Assembly: GCF_000026945.1 (NCBI RefSeq) | Contig: NC_012861.1 | Span: 1,488,001 to 1,552,000 of the forward strand | Source: Candida dubliniensis CD36 | Lineage: Eukaryota > Ascomycota > Pichiomycetes > Serinales > Debaryomycetaceae | Direction of reading: 5' to 3' | DNA length: 64,000 nt | Part shown: piece by piece, positions 21,850 through 34,098 of the stretch | How the letters are laid out: every line of letters starts with the position of its first letter | How positions within the stretch are numbered: position 1 is the first letter of the stretch | Notes under the pieces: model-generated | What the model saw: the letters and a program-made list of their open reading frames with translations, nothing else | Told to the model about the DNA's origin: nothing | Database searches by the model: none | Translations under genes and position numbers: made by a program

Positions 21850-23796
21850 ATGTTATCAGCTAGAAATTCCTTGAAGAATATTAGTCGTCAATTCCCTAAA
21901 GCACTTACTCGTGCTCAATCCACTACTGCCGCTCCAACCGGTCCAGTTATTGGTATTGATTTAGGTACTACCAACTCAGCTGTTGCTGTTATGGAAGGTA
22001 AGACCCCAAAGATTTTAGAAAACTCAGAAGGTGGAAGAACTACTCCATCGATTGTTGCTTTCACTAAAGATGGTGAAAGATTGGTTGGTATTCCTGCCAA
22101 ACGTCAAGCTGTTGTCAACCCAAGTGACACTTTGTTTGCCACCAAACGTTTGATTGGTCGTCGTTACGAAGACCCAGAAGTCCAAAGAGATATTAACCAA
22201 GTTCCATACAAAATTGTCAAACACGGCAATGGTGATGCTTGGTTAGAAGCTAGAGGTGAACAATATTCCCCACAACAAATTGGTGGTTTCATTTTGAACA
22301 AGATGAAGGAAACCGCTGAAGCTGCTTTGAGCAAGAAGGTTAACAGTGCTGTTGTCACCTGTCCAGCTTATTTCAATGATGCCCAAAGACAAGCCACCAA
22401 GGATGCTGGTAAAATTGTTGGTTTGAATGTTTTGAGAGTTATCAATGAACCAACTGCTGCTGCCTTGGCCTATGGTTTAGAAAAGAAAGATGGTGAAGTT
22501 GTTGCTGTCTTTGATTTGGGTGGTGGTACTTTTGATGTTTCCATCTTAGATATTGGTGCTGGTGTGTTCGAAGTCAAATCTACCAATGGTGATACTCATT
22601 TGGGTGGTGAAGATTTTGATATCGCTTTAGTTAGATACATTGTTGATGCCTTCAAGAAGGAATCTGGTATCGACTTAGAAAAAGACAAGATGGCCATCCA
22701 AAGAATCAGAGAAGCTGCTGAAAAAGCTAAGATCGAATTGTCTTCTACTGTATCAACTGAAATCAACTTGCCATTTATTACTGCTGATGCTTCTGGTCCA
22801 AAACACATTAACCAAAAGATTTCAAGAGCTCAATTTGAACAATTAGTTGAACCATTGATCAAGAAAACCATTGAACCATGTAAAAAGGCTTTGAAGGATG
22901 CTGGTTTATCTACTTCTGACATTTCTGAAGTTATCCTTGTTGGTGGTATGTCAAGAATGCCAAAGGTTGTTGAAACTGTCAAATCTATTTTCGGTAAAGA
23001 ACCATCCAAAGGTATCAACCCTGATGAAGCTGTTGCTATGGGTGCTGCCATTCAAGGTGGTATTTTAGCTGGTGAAGTTAAGGATGTTGTTTTGTTAGAT
23101 GTTACCCCATTGTCCTTGGGTATCGAAACCATGGGTGGTGTCTTTGCTAGATTGATTTCTAGAAACACTACTATTCCAGCCAAAAAGTCTCAAATCTTCT
23201 CTACTGCTGCTGCTGGTCAAACTTCTGTTGAAATCAGAGTGTTCCAAGGTGAAAGAGAATTAACCAGAGACAATAAATTGATTGGTAACTTTACTTTATC
23301 TGGTATTCCACCAGCTCCAAAGGGTGTTCCACAAATTGAAGTCACTTTTGACATTGACACTGATGGTATTATTAAAGTTTCTGCACGTGATAAGGCCACC
23401 AACAAAGATGCTTCTATTACAGTTGCTGGTTCTTCCGGTTTGTCCGATGCCGAAATCGAAAAAATGGTTAACGATGCTGAAAAATTCGCTGAATCAGACA
23501 AGGCTAGAAGAGAAGCCATTGAATCTGCCAACAGAGCTGATCAATTATGTAACGATACTGAAAACTCATTGAATGAACACAAAGAAAAATTGTCCAGTGA
23601 AGCTGTTCAAAAAGTTCAAGATCAAATACAACAATTGAGAGAAATTGTTTTGAAAGCACAAGCCGGTGAAGAAGTTTCACCAGAAGAATTGAAGCAAAAG
23701 ACCGAAGAATTGCAAAACGAAGCCATCAACCTTTTCAAAGACTTGTACAAAGACGGTGGTGAATCATCTGGCTCTTCTGAACAACCAAAGAACTAA
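21850..23796 (+). CDS. SSC1: Mitochondrial Hsp70 (import motor and matrix chaperone)
   Basis: A 648-residue mitochondrial Hsp70. The first ~28 residues are a presequence rich in Arg, Ser and Leu without acidic residues. The ATPase domain starts [16 protein letters not shown] (~35) and includes [18 protein letters not shown] (here [14 protein letters not shown]), [14 protein letters not shown] and [10 protein letters not shown]. The interdomain linker [14 protein letters not shown] is followed by the substrate-binding domain and a helical lid. The lid ends in a Gly/Ser-rich tail without EEVD, as expected for an organellar form. Codon use is strongly biased (GGT, GTT, TTG, CCA; no CTG seen), which marks high expression. 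It drives protein import with Tim44/Mge1. Confidence 0.98.
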   Translation: MLSARNSLKNISRQFPKALTRAQSTTAAPTGPVIGIDLGTTNSAVAVMEGKTPKILENSEGGRTTPSIVAFTKDGERLVGIPAKRQAVVNPSDTLFATKRLIGRRYEDPEVQRDINQVPYKIVKHGNGDAWLEARGEQYSPQQIGGFILNKMKETAEAALSKKVNSAVVTCPAYFNDAQRQATKDAGKIVGLNVLRVINEPTAAALAYGLEKKDGEVVAVFDLGGGTFDVSILDIGAGVFEVKSTNGDTHLGGEDFDIALVRYIVDAFKKESGIDLEKDKMAIQRIREAAEKAKIELSSTVSTEINLPFITADASGPKHINQKISRAQFEQLVEPLIKKTIEPCKKALKDAGLSTSDISEVILVGGMSRMPKVVETVKSIFGKEPSKGINPDEAVAMGAAIQGGILAGEVKDVVLLDVTPLSLGIETMGGVFARLISRNTTIPAKKSQIFSTAAAGQTSVEIRVFQGERELTRDNKLIGNFTLSGIPPAPKGVPQIEVTFDIDTDGIIKVSARDKATNKDASITVAGSSGLSDAEIEKMVNDAEKFAESDKARREAIESANRADQLCNDTENSLNEHKEKLSSEAVQKVQDQIQQLREIVLKAQAGEEVSPEELKQKTEELQNEAINLFKDLYKDGGESSGSSEQPKN

Positions 23797-24111
23797 ATGT
23801 GATTGAAGGTTTGTCCTGCATGTGTCACAATAACTGAAACTTCAAAGGGTTTACTACATGTGATATTAGAGGTAGAACACTAACATTTTTTTTTCAATTT
23901 TGTATATATATTTGTTGTTATAATCGAATCTTTCTTTCCATTTTTCTACCTTTGACTATCATGTTTCCATATGCTTCAAAATATAGTATTCTTGTATATA
24001 AGTCACCATTATTTAACCGAATTACAAAGAATGTAAATAAAAGATTTTTTTTTTTTTAAAAAAAAAAAAAGAAAACAGAATTTTATTTATTAGAATTAGA
24101 ATTTATCTCAT
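23797..24111. other. Convergent 3' intergenic region
   Basis: A 315-bp region between two convergent genes. It contains T-run/A-run blocks at 24046-24071 that could form a weak hairpin at the 3' ends. No gene was seen. Confidence 0.5.
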
Positions 24112-26328
24112 TTAACTAACTATAGAACTTAGACTATGATTCAAACCAAATGATCTTTTCAACGGTGAATTGAGTTTTGAATTACTTCTTCTAATTACAG
24201 TACCATAGGTTTTCATCAAGACATCGGAATTCTTGCCACTGCTAACAACGGAATACGTTTTTTGTAATGATGAAATTGATTCGTGATCTTCAAAATTCTC
24301 ATCTTCCTCTTCCTCCGACAGATACTCTAACATCTCACCCAACATTGATCTTCTATTCAAGACCTTTTTGTTGAATTCCTCGTCCTCGTAATTCGGATCT
24401 TTCATCTCCTGATTAGATTCAGTGGATCCAGTGGTGTATATTGAATCAGCATCTTGTCTGTCAGATGACGAATAATTGGACTTGTGTGTTGCACTATGGC
24501 TGGAATATGAAGAAACAATTGATTTCTCACCTTTCATGGATTTAAGTGGTGCCAGTATAAAAGATTCATTATATGACGATGACCCAACTGTTGACTCAGC
24601 AATAATGTGTTTTATGTTTGGTTGATTGTTGGAAGTAGCCAAAGTAGCCATAAAATTCTGAAACATATTTATTTCTTGTCGCAATTGGATTCTTTTAAAT
24701 AGTACTTGTTTTAAATAACTATTCCATAGTTCCGCAACTTCATACTGTCTAATTCCATTTTGTGATTTCTGGTGCAACTGATGCAGCAATTTACGTTGTT
24801 GTTGTGCTAAGGACACATTGCGGCTGTTGACATTGATACTATTGAAACTGTTATCTAAATGTGGCGGAGGCAACGGGGGTTGTCTGGACGGGGGCTCGTC
24901 TATTGTCTTAACATGAGTTGTTACTGACTCAGTTAATAATTCGCTTCGAGTATCATTAAAGTCTGGAGATGGTAAAATCAGCTTGCTTGTTTGACTAGCC
25001 GCTTGATTATCCACCATATTTTGCATATAATCCTGTTCTTGTTGTTGAATATACTCTGATAAATGATTCAATTTCGCTTGTGATTCTCTCCTGTAGTTTT
25101 CTAAATAACTAATATCCCTGGGTGCCCCTGCTAAATATTTCAAGTTGTCATCGATGGTAGCAACTTTGAAAACAGGTTGTTTCCCCAAGTGTGGATTAGT
25201 TAATGGGTTTGAAATATGGTTAAAACGCGACGATGACGCACGTATACTTTGAATTCTTTTTATGTCTCTGTTTTGGGGGTTCTCTCGAAGTTTCCGGACC
25301 AATTTTGTCGACTTTGATCGCCTAATACTGGCTGATCTTCTTGAAGATACTTTGAAACTATAAAACTTGAATTTAGCTACTATTCTTTGGAGACGCACTT
25401 TAAGTCTGTATAACCAACTTCCTTGTTTTGACCTTATAGCATTCTTTCTTGTAAGATTCGAGGCTTCACTTGATGATGTCTGGACTCTAACATTACTAGT
25501 ACGCTTGGATTTATTCTTTCTTCGGAATAAAGTGTTGCTTTTCTTCACACCTCTATTGACCAAGGGAACATTGTGTAATTCTTGTCTCGTGGAAAAGATT
25601 GTGGCTTGAGAGCCCATAGAGTCAGATATTTCTCTTCGTGGTGGTGTCAATTGGTCGGAAGTCTTTTTACTATCATTCTCCTGTCGTTCAGGATTCATTA
25701 CCAGCAGCCCAGTCTGCTTTTTATTTGCACCTGTTAACGGAGTCAAGGTTCTCATTATATGTCTATCACTTTGCATTGAAGGAGAGACGGTGGATAAATT
25801 GTCCAATCTCTGACTAACGTATGGGTTTTGTTGATCAATGATAAATTGTGAGAATCTTTTAGGTACTGGGTTGAAAACCTCGTCGTTGTTCAATTTCCTG
25901 GTGTTTTCGATTCTTTCTGTGTAAACTTGGGGAGTGTGTGATTTTAATGGTGGATTCTCTTCTCTTCTATCGCTAGTATTAGTTAACAAATCGTCTTGCC
26001 TTTGCCATAAATTAAAAGTATCTTGTGGGTCACCTTGGTCCAAAAAGTAATAAGGAAATGAAATCGGTAATGATTTGCTTGAGCCTGATTCAACCTCTAA
26101 ACGGTTCAAAGAAGCTCGACTCATTGTGGGTTGGGTCGAGCTATTAGTAGTTATATTATTGGGAGGAGTCGACGGTGGAAGTGGAGGAAGCGGCGGTAGG
26201 TCCAAATTAGCTGCCGGTTTTACTGGGGAATTTGATTCTCTATTTGATTTTGTAATTTTGTTCCATGATTCTTGTGTGTTGTTTTTATATTGAACAAGGG
26301 TGTTCAGTGACAGGGCTTGTATCGTCAT
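24112..26328 (-). CDS. Unrecognised Ser-rich, largely disordered protein (738 residues)
   Basis: I do not recognise this protein. The start is placed at the ATG at 26328 (MTIQALSLNTL); the open frame extends 74 codons further upstream but only through A-run-derived Phe. Visible features are a proline stretch (LPPLPPLPP, ~residue 47), several SP/TP sites (SPVK, TPLT, SPLKRS), a basic block around residues 290-345 (KKSNTLFRRKNKSKR, RLKVRLQRIVAKFKF), and two helical stretches (SYLENYRRESQAKL...; AQQQRKLLHQLHQKSQ... to ...IQLRQEINMFQNFM). An acidic segment EYLSEEEEDENFED lies near the C-terminus. Composition resembles bud-neck or polarity scaffolds, but no function can be claimed. Confidence 0.8.
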   Translation of the reverse strand: MTIQALSLNTLVQYKNNTQESWNKITKSNRESNSPVKPAANLDLPPLPPLPPSTPPNNITTNSSTQPTMSRASLNRLEVESGSSKSLPISFPYYFLDQGDPQDTFNLWQRQDDLLTNTSDRREENPPLKSHTPQVYTERIENTRKLNNDEVFNPVPKRFSQFIIDQQNPYVSQRLDNLSTVSPSMQSDRHIMRTLTPLTGANKKQTGLLVMNPERQENDSKKTSDQLTPPRREISDSMGSQATIFSTRQELHNVPLVNRGVKKSNTLFRRKNKSKRTSNVRVQTSSSEASNLTRKNAIRSKQGSWLYRLKVRLQRIVAKFKFYSFKVSSRRSASIRRSKSTKLVRKLRENPQNRDIKRIQSIRASSSRFNHISNPLTNPHLGKQPVFKVATIDDNLKYLAGAPRDISYLENYRRESQAKLNHLSEYIQQQEQDYMQNMVDNQAASQTSKLILPSPDFNDTRSELLTESVTTHVKTIDEPPSRQPPLPPPHLDNSFNSINVNSRNVSLAQQQRKLLHQLHQKSQNGIRQYEVAELWNSYLKQVLFKRIQLRQEINMFQNFMATLATSNNQPNIKHIIAESTVGSSSYNESFILAPLKSMKGEKSIVSSYSSHSATHKSNYSSSDRQDADSIYTTGSTESNQEMKDPNYEDEEFNKKVLNRRSMLGEMLEYLSEEEEDENFEDHESISSLQKTYSVVSSGKNSDVLMKTYGTVIRRSNSKLNSPLKRSFGLNHSLSSIVS

Positions 26329-26447
26329 GTCAACAAATAATTTACTTTTCCTAAAGAATGTTAACTGTAGGCAATTAGACGATGACAAAAGATGATTGTC
26401 GGTGATAACTTTGCAAAAGAAAAGTATGTAACAAAGAAAAAAATAGA

Positions 26448-26478
<31 letters not shown>

Positions 26479-27066
26479 ACCAATGTTCACACAATCAAGT
26501 GTTAAATTTTTGACGAAACGGATACTTGCACAGGTATGAACGAAACACAAGTGTAATATTAAAGTAAGATAACCACCAAAAGTATGGCATCACCAGCAAA
26601 TACACAAAAAAACAGGTCCACAATCGATTTGATCCGATCATTAATTTCTTATAAATCGCAAATCTTCGTACATAACCAATAGAAAAAATAAAATGGCTGG
26701 CTATGAATGGCGCTACCACTTGGTAGATCACAGGAAAGTTCTGATGAGCCAGCCATCCCTCTTTTCATCTTATTAACTTTAAATAATATCTATTCTATGG
26801 TTGATTACGATTTATTCCAAGCCGGGTCTTTACTTGGTTCTATTTTCACAGGCCATTTCTAAATCTGTATTTGGAAACGATAGAGAAAAAGAAAAAAAAA
26901 AAGAAGTGAATTAGGTTTTGTTAATCCTTTTGAAAACTCATTTTTTCTATACATATTTTATTTAAAAGTATAATAAAGCCAAATAATTCTTATTCTGCAA
27001 TTAACAAATTATATGAATGCTGGTGAATGATACGCATGAAAAACACACAGACGCTCACAATACAGC
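26329..27066. other. Intergenic, APR1 3' end to unknown gene promoter
   Basis: A 738-bp region between two tandem minus-strand genes. A run of 28 A (26447-26474) lies ~120 bp upstream of the unknown gene. The remainder is AT-rich with no recognisable RNA gene or repeat. Confidence 0.55.
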
Positions 27067-29563
<2,497 letters not shown>

Positions 29564-31030
29564 ATGTCAGGGTTTTTTGTCTCGAGAGTAGAAAGTCACT
29601 TTTCAAAAAATCCTATTAAATTTAAACCCCGTTCAAACTCATCTCAGGAAACTAATATCGCCACAACTTCAAATTTGATAAACAAGTTCAAGCCAAAGAA
29701 AGCATCTCAGGAGACGGATAATGATTTGCCTAATTCTATACCTGAAATGATTCAAGCTGCTGTTCCTGAGTTCAACTCCAAATATTCTTTTTTTGTGAAT
29801 CCATTGCTTTCATCGGGTCATACACAAACAGCATATACCGCCTTAAACAAATTTGAAAATCAACATAAAGTTCATTACAAAAGAGAAATCATAACTGTTG
29901 AAAATAAGACCTACACTTTGCCCAATGGAGATCAGTTGTATTATGATCAATGGAAAGGCGAAAGTACCATTGCTTTAGATTATGCCGTGGATCCGGCACT
30001 TGGTCCAGATTTAAACCATGAAAAATACAAGCCAGAATCCCAAACAAGGCCACTTCCACCCCGTACAGAATACAAAAACCCCAATGAAGATTTGATCGGT
30101 GATGACGAGAAGCCTCTATTGATCATTTTGCATGGGTTGTCAGGAGGGTCCTATGAAGCGTACTTGCGAGCAGTTGTTGATAAAATCATCGATCCATCCT
30201 TTGGATTCGATGCCGTCGTTATTAATTCTCGTGGATGTGCCAACCACACAATTACATCACCTCAATTGTATAATGGGTTGTGGACAAATGATGTGAGGTA
30301 TGTGATCAATGAGATCGTCTCAAAAAGGTGGCCCCGGAAAAGAGTTTTCTTGATGGGGTTTTCATTGGGAGCCGCAATACTTGCAAATTATTTAGGACAA
30401 GAAGGAGCCTACGCAAGTCCTCAGATTAAAGGGTCGGTGGCAATTGGATGTCCCTGGGACTTTGTGGATGGAAGTTTCCAGTTGCGTGAGTCTGTTATTG
30501 GTCATTACATTTATTCTCCCACGATGGCAAACAACTTGTTGAAATTGTTAAACAATCATCACATTTTATTGGCTAATGATTTGGTCAAGGAATATAAAGA
30601 AGACCCCACTCGAAATGAAATTAAATTCTTAAAGCAATTCGATAACAAGTTTACTGCAAAAATGTTTGGTTTGAATTCCGCCGATGAATACTACAGAAAG
30701 GCAAGTCCTATTCAAAGATTACTAAAGGTGAGAGTGCCCATGGTCATTTTAAGTTCTTTGGACGACCCAGTTGTCGGGTCTAGATCTTTACCCTTTTCAG
30801 AAGTGGATTTGAATCCATATGTCAGTTTAATTACAACTAGTGTTGGTGGCCACTTGGGTTGGTTTGCTATCAATGGTGATAGATGGTACGTCGAGCCTGT
30901 TTGCAAATTATTGACAGTTTTAAACCAATACGACGTTGACAAAGAAAGTATAGTTGAGCTACCAGTTGATATTTCTGAAACAAGTTGGAAGTATGATAGA
31001 TTAGTCAATGGTATGTTGGTTGACGAGTAG
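29564..31030 (+). CDS. Alpha/beta hydrolase of the Eht1/Eeb1/Mgl2 (ABHD1/3) family
   Basis: A 488-residue hydrolase. The ATG at 29564 (MSGFFVSRVESHF) is the first Met in frame. The family signature HGLSGGSYEAYLR and NSRGCANH lead to the nucleophile elbow GFSLGAAILANYLG. The acid is in SSLDDPVVG and the catalytic His in GGHLGWF. In yeast the family covers Eht1 and Eeb1 (medium-chain ethyl ester synthesis and hydrolysis) and Ymr210w/Mgl2 (monoacylglycerol lipase). The N-terminal ~90 residues are basic and Ser-rich without a clear signal peptide. Substrate cannot be decided from sequence. Downstream SHB17 is on the same strand 369 bp away. Confidence 0.88.
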   Translation: MSGFFVSRVESHFSKNPIKFKPRSNSSQETNIATTSNLINKFKPKKASQETDNDLPNSIPEMIQAAVPEFNSKYSFFVNPLLSSGHTQTAYTALNKFENQHKVHYKREIITVENKTYTLPNGDQLYYDQWKGESTIALDYAVDPALGPDLNHEKYKPESQTRPLPPRTEYKNPNEDLIGDDEKPLLIILHGLSGGSYEAYLRAVVDKIIDPSFGFDAVVINSRGCANHTITSPQLYNGLWTNDVRYVINEIVSKRWPRKRVFLMGFSLGAAILANYLGQEGAYASPQIKGSVAIGCPWDFVDGSFQLRESVIGHYIYSPTMANNLLKLLNNHHILLANDLVKEYKEDPTRNEIKFLKQFDNKFTAKMFGLNSADEYYRKASPIQRLLKVRVPMVILSSLDDPVVGSRSLPFSEVDLNPYVSLITTSVGGHLGWFAINGDRWYVEPVCKLLTVLNQYDVDKESIVELPVDISETSWKYDRLVNGMLVDE

Positions 31031-31399
31031 TCTGGTTGTTGATAGAGAGGTATGTGCCTTAAATCGTATTTCAACATATTCAAATAAACATATATTGAAA
31101 GCTATTTATGGCATCGACTGTATGTAAACAAAATGATCTTAGACCAACTTAATGTTGATGTAAAGTATGTGAATGTGTGAAGGATATTTTTTTGGCCTAG
31201 ATAAGAACAACAACATGGCAGGTGATGCTGCCAATTAAAAAATGTTGCAACCTCACCATCACCATATTTTTTTTTTTTTGTCCAGTTTTTTTTTTTTTTT
31301 TTTTTACTTCTCCAACGTGCTACAGAGAGTGTTCTTTTTTTTTAAGATTTCTTTCCACTCGTACTCCAATTCTTCATAAAGCTAGAAAGAAACCATATA
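31031..31399. other. Intergenic, hydrolase gene to SHB17
   Basis: A 369-bp region with T-runs at 31267-31279 and 31288-31305 shortly before SHB17. Nothing else was seen. Confidence 0.55.
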
Positions 31400-32122
31400 A
31401 TGACGAAAAGTCCTTGTCCAAGATTAATTTTTGTCCGCCATGGTCAAACTGAATGGTCCAAGAGTGGACAGTATACTTCGAGAACCGATCTTGACTTGAC
31501 TCCATTTGGTGTCAAACAAATGAGAAACACTGGTAAAGGTCTTATTGGTTCTGGTAACTTGCAAATGATCAAACCGGAGAATTTAACTCATATTTTCGTT
31601 TCTCCAAGGAAAAGAGCACAACACACCTCGGAATTGTTATTAGAAGAAGTTGACCCAGAAGTCAGAGCCAAAATCCCCATTGAAATTGAAGAAGATATAA
31701 GAGAATGGGAATATGGTGAATACGAAGGTTTAAAAACCAATGAAATTATTGAATTGAGAAAACAAAAAGGATTGGATAAGGACCTGGAATGGACTATTTG
31801 GGGTAAAGGGTGTGAAGGGGGTGAACAGCATTTTGAAGTTGCAGAAAGATTGGATCGTTTTATTGAGAAAATCCAAAAAATTCATCGTGAAGCTCTTGCC
31901 AAAGGAGTAGCATCTGATATCATTGTTGTTGCTCATGGACACATATTAAGATGTCTTGTTGCAAGATGGGTTAAGCGTGATTTAAGTACCAACCCGCAAT
32001 TGATTTTGGACGCTGGTGGTGTTGGTGTTTTAAGTTATCAACATCACAATGTCGATGAACCTGCAATTTATTTGGCTGGGGCATTTACAGTCCCGATTGA
32101 GGAAGAAGGTGCAGATATTTAA
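31400..32122 (+). CDS. SHB17: Sedoheptulose-1,7-bisphosphatase (histidine phosphatase family)
   Basis: A 240-residue member of the phosphoglycerate-mutase-like superfamily. The phosphate-accepting motif RHGQTEWSKSGQYTSRTDLDLT (~residues 13-34) is the form seen in yeast Shb17, rather than glycolytic mutases. The second catalytic His is in VVAHGHILRCLVARW, and the acid is in REWEYGEYEGL. Shb17 hydrolyses sedoheptulose 1,7-bisphosphate to drive ribose synthesis without NADPH production (riboneogenesis). A CTG in DKD-CTG-EW should be read as Ser. It converges on URH1 with 101 bp between stops. Confidence 0.92.
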   Translation: MTKSPCPRLIFVRHGQTEWSKSGQYTSRTDLDLTPFGVKQMRNTGKGLIGSGNLQMIKPENLTHIFVSPRKRAQHTSELLLEEVDPEVRAKIPIEIEEDIREWEYGEYEGLKTNEIIELRKQKGLDKDLEWTIWGKGCEGGEQHFEVAERLDRFIEKIQKIHREALAKGVASDIIVVAHGHILRCLVARWVKRDLSTNPQLILDAGGVGVLSYQHHNVDEPAIYLAGAFTVPIEEEGADI

Positions 32123-32223
32123 CATTTAGAAAAACATAAACTTTTACATATTTAATTACAAATCAAACCATACACTCTATTATTATAACTACATTTTTTT
32201 TTTTTTTATCCCATTTCTATCTA

Positions 32224-33216
32224 TCAACTTTTAGCATGTAAATCCGCTTTTAGAAGAGCCAATAAAACGCTATCCCAGAACTTTTTATTATCTATTCCTT
32301 GACCAATATAAACTCCATTATTTGTATTCCCTCCTTCAATTATCACTGATTCACCTAATCTAACCCCTTCAGTAATAACGTCAATATTCTTTTGCACACA
32401 GCTATATCCGTACTGTTCAAATGAATTGATAAATGGCAACAAACTATAAACAGCTAATGGATCGTGTATTGGAGGACCTTCCAAAAACCCGTTTGCAGCA
32501 TATACTTTGTAATAAAATGTCAAGATACGAAAAAAAACGTTCCTTATTGGTGAATTTCGTTTTTCGTTATTATCTTCATACATATGTTTCCTAATTTCTG
32601 GGGTGGCAATGACTTTATGGGTAAAATTCAATGGGGATAAAATTACCTTGTTACTTAACTCCTGGATTACTAGTTTAGCTGCATGGGGGTCAGTATGAAA
32701 GTTAAATTCAGCGTAGGGAGTAACATTACCAAAACCAAAGCTCCCTCCCATAATGGAGACCCACTTAACCTTTGACTTGACATCTGGGTATTTTGTAATT
32801 AGCTTGGCAACATTTGTTAATGTACCCGTGCATACAAGATTGACATTTTCAGAATTTAAGTCTATTGCTTGTTTCATAGCTTCAATGCAATCCATATCTT
32901 GAGTAATTTCATTGACTGTGTTCTCGGGAAATTCAATACCAGCTAATCCATTCTTGCCATGTACTTCCAAAGCAAATTTAGAAGGGACTTTGAGTGGAAA
33001 TTCGGCTCCCTTATAAACTTTAATTTTATTATGGACTTGTAATAGGTCTAGTAATCCCAATGTATTGTGTGTCGTCATACTAATTGGAGCATTTCCATGG
33101 ACTGTGGAAATACCTAAAAGCTGGAATCGACTATCAAACAAGGATAACAAGATAGCAAACGCATCATCGTTTCCTGGATCACAGTCTAACCAAATTGGAA
33201 TGGGCTGTTTTGTCAT
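32224..33216 (-). CDS. URH1: Uridine/inosine-type nucleoside hydrolase
   Basis: A 330-residue enzyme of the IU-nucleoside hydrolase family, matching Urh1 (340 in yeast), which splits uridine, cytidine and nicotinamide riboside into base plus ribose in the cytosol. The Ca-binding signature WLDCDPGNDDAFAI (residues ~9-22) has the DxDxGxDD pattern. Also visible are MGGSFGFGNVTPYAEFNFHTDPHAA and the C-terminal HDPLAVYSL with the catalytic-site His and Asp. Convergent with SHB17, which also concerns ribose supply; the pairing may be chance. Confidence 0.94.
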   Translation of the reverse strand: MTKQPIPIWLDCDPGNDDAFAILLSLFDSRFQLLGISTVHGNAPISMTTHNTLGLLDLLQVHNKIKVYKGAEFPLKVPSKFALEVHGKNGLAGIEFPENTVNEITQDMDCIEAMKQAIDLNSENVNLVCTGTLTNVAKLITKYPDVKSKVKWVSIMGGSFGFGNVTPYAEFNFHTDPHAAKLVIQELSNKVILSPLNFTHKVIATPEIRKHMYEDNNEKRNSPIRNVFFRILTFYYKVYAANGFLEGPPIHDPLAVYSLLPFINSFEQYGYSCVQKNIDVITEGVRLGESVIIEGGNTNNGVYIGQGIDNKKFWDSVLLALLKADLHAKS

Positions 33217-34098
33217 TGGTATTTGGATAAAGAGAAAAACGTTACTTAAAGGAAAATAACGTGGTTTTTTGTTTTGTTATAGTTTTTCATTTACACATTT
33301 CTTTTTTTTCAACACAACAAATACAAGCGCTTTTATATTCTGTCGATCTGAATAAAAACATGATGCTTTTGTTTTGTTAGAGTATCTCCGCAAAACAGGT
33401 TTCAATAGTTGCAAGATGCTGCGAAGTATTTGGTCGGATGCGTCTAGCTACAGCCTCAGTTCTTAACCGTTATGTAAATATGACATAATTCTTACTGATG
33501 CTTTTCCTGCATTTATTTGCCTAGATACAGATATATGTCTATGTAATGTGTGGGGTATGTTCATATGCAATGACTGTTAAAAATGCGAAAGTAGTCTTCA
33601 CTTTTTAATGACCTGATACTATACCCACCACTTCAGCTAGCACTAAGACTCCAAACTCTTTCCATTCAAAGTATTTCAATTAAATTGATATAATAATGGT
33701 GTTACAACAAGTGACCACAATGATTACATATGCCACAGATGCACCAATGAAAAATGGCATCACAACCAAATGAAACCGTATCCACAATAAAGATTCAACA
33801 ATGACAAGCATACCCGCTATAGTGATCAACTTTTACTACTTATAGTTCCAATCGTTGCACAGAACACCTCCAAAGTATCATTTTTTTCTTGTCTTCTATT
33901 AAAGTTTAATGACACCTTACACATACATAAAAAAAAAAAAAGATGGGGAAAGAATAACATCTTCATTAATTGATAAATAAATAAATAAATAATTAGACAT
34001 AATGTAACATACATTTCAATACTCAATATCATTGTACTGTTTTATCAATCTTTTTCTTTTTTTTTTTTTTAGATTTTCGTTACAATGTACTTCAGTTC
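33217..34098. other. Intergenic, URH1 promoter and steryl hydrolase 3' end
   Basis: An 882-bp region between tandem minus-strand genes. It has an AAAT tetranucleotide run at 33973-33993, an A-run near 33929-33941 and a T-run at 34059-34070. No coding or RNA feature was recognised. Confidence 0.55.
33973..33993. repeat. AAAT microsatellite
   Basis: About five tandem AAAT units in non-coding DNA downstream of the steryl ester hydrolase gene. Confidence 0.7.

Noticed and set aside
26329..26550. 74-codon N-terminal extension of the 738-residue protein
   Set aside because: It is dominated by Phe runs from a 28-base A-run. The ATG at 26328 gives a normal start.
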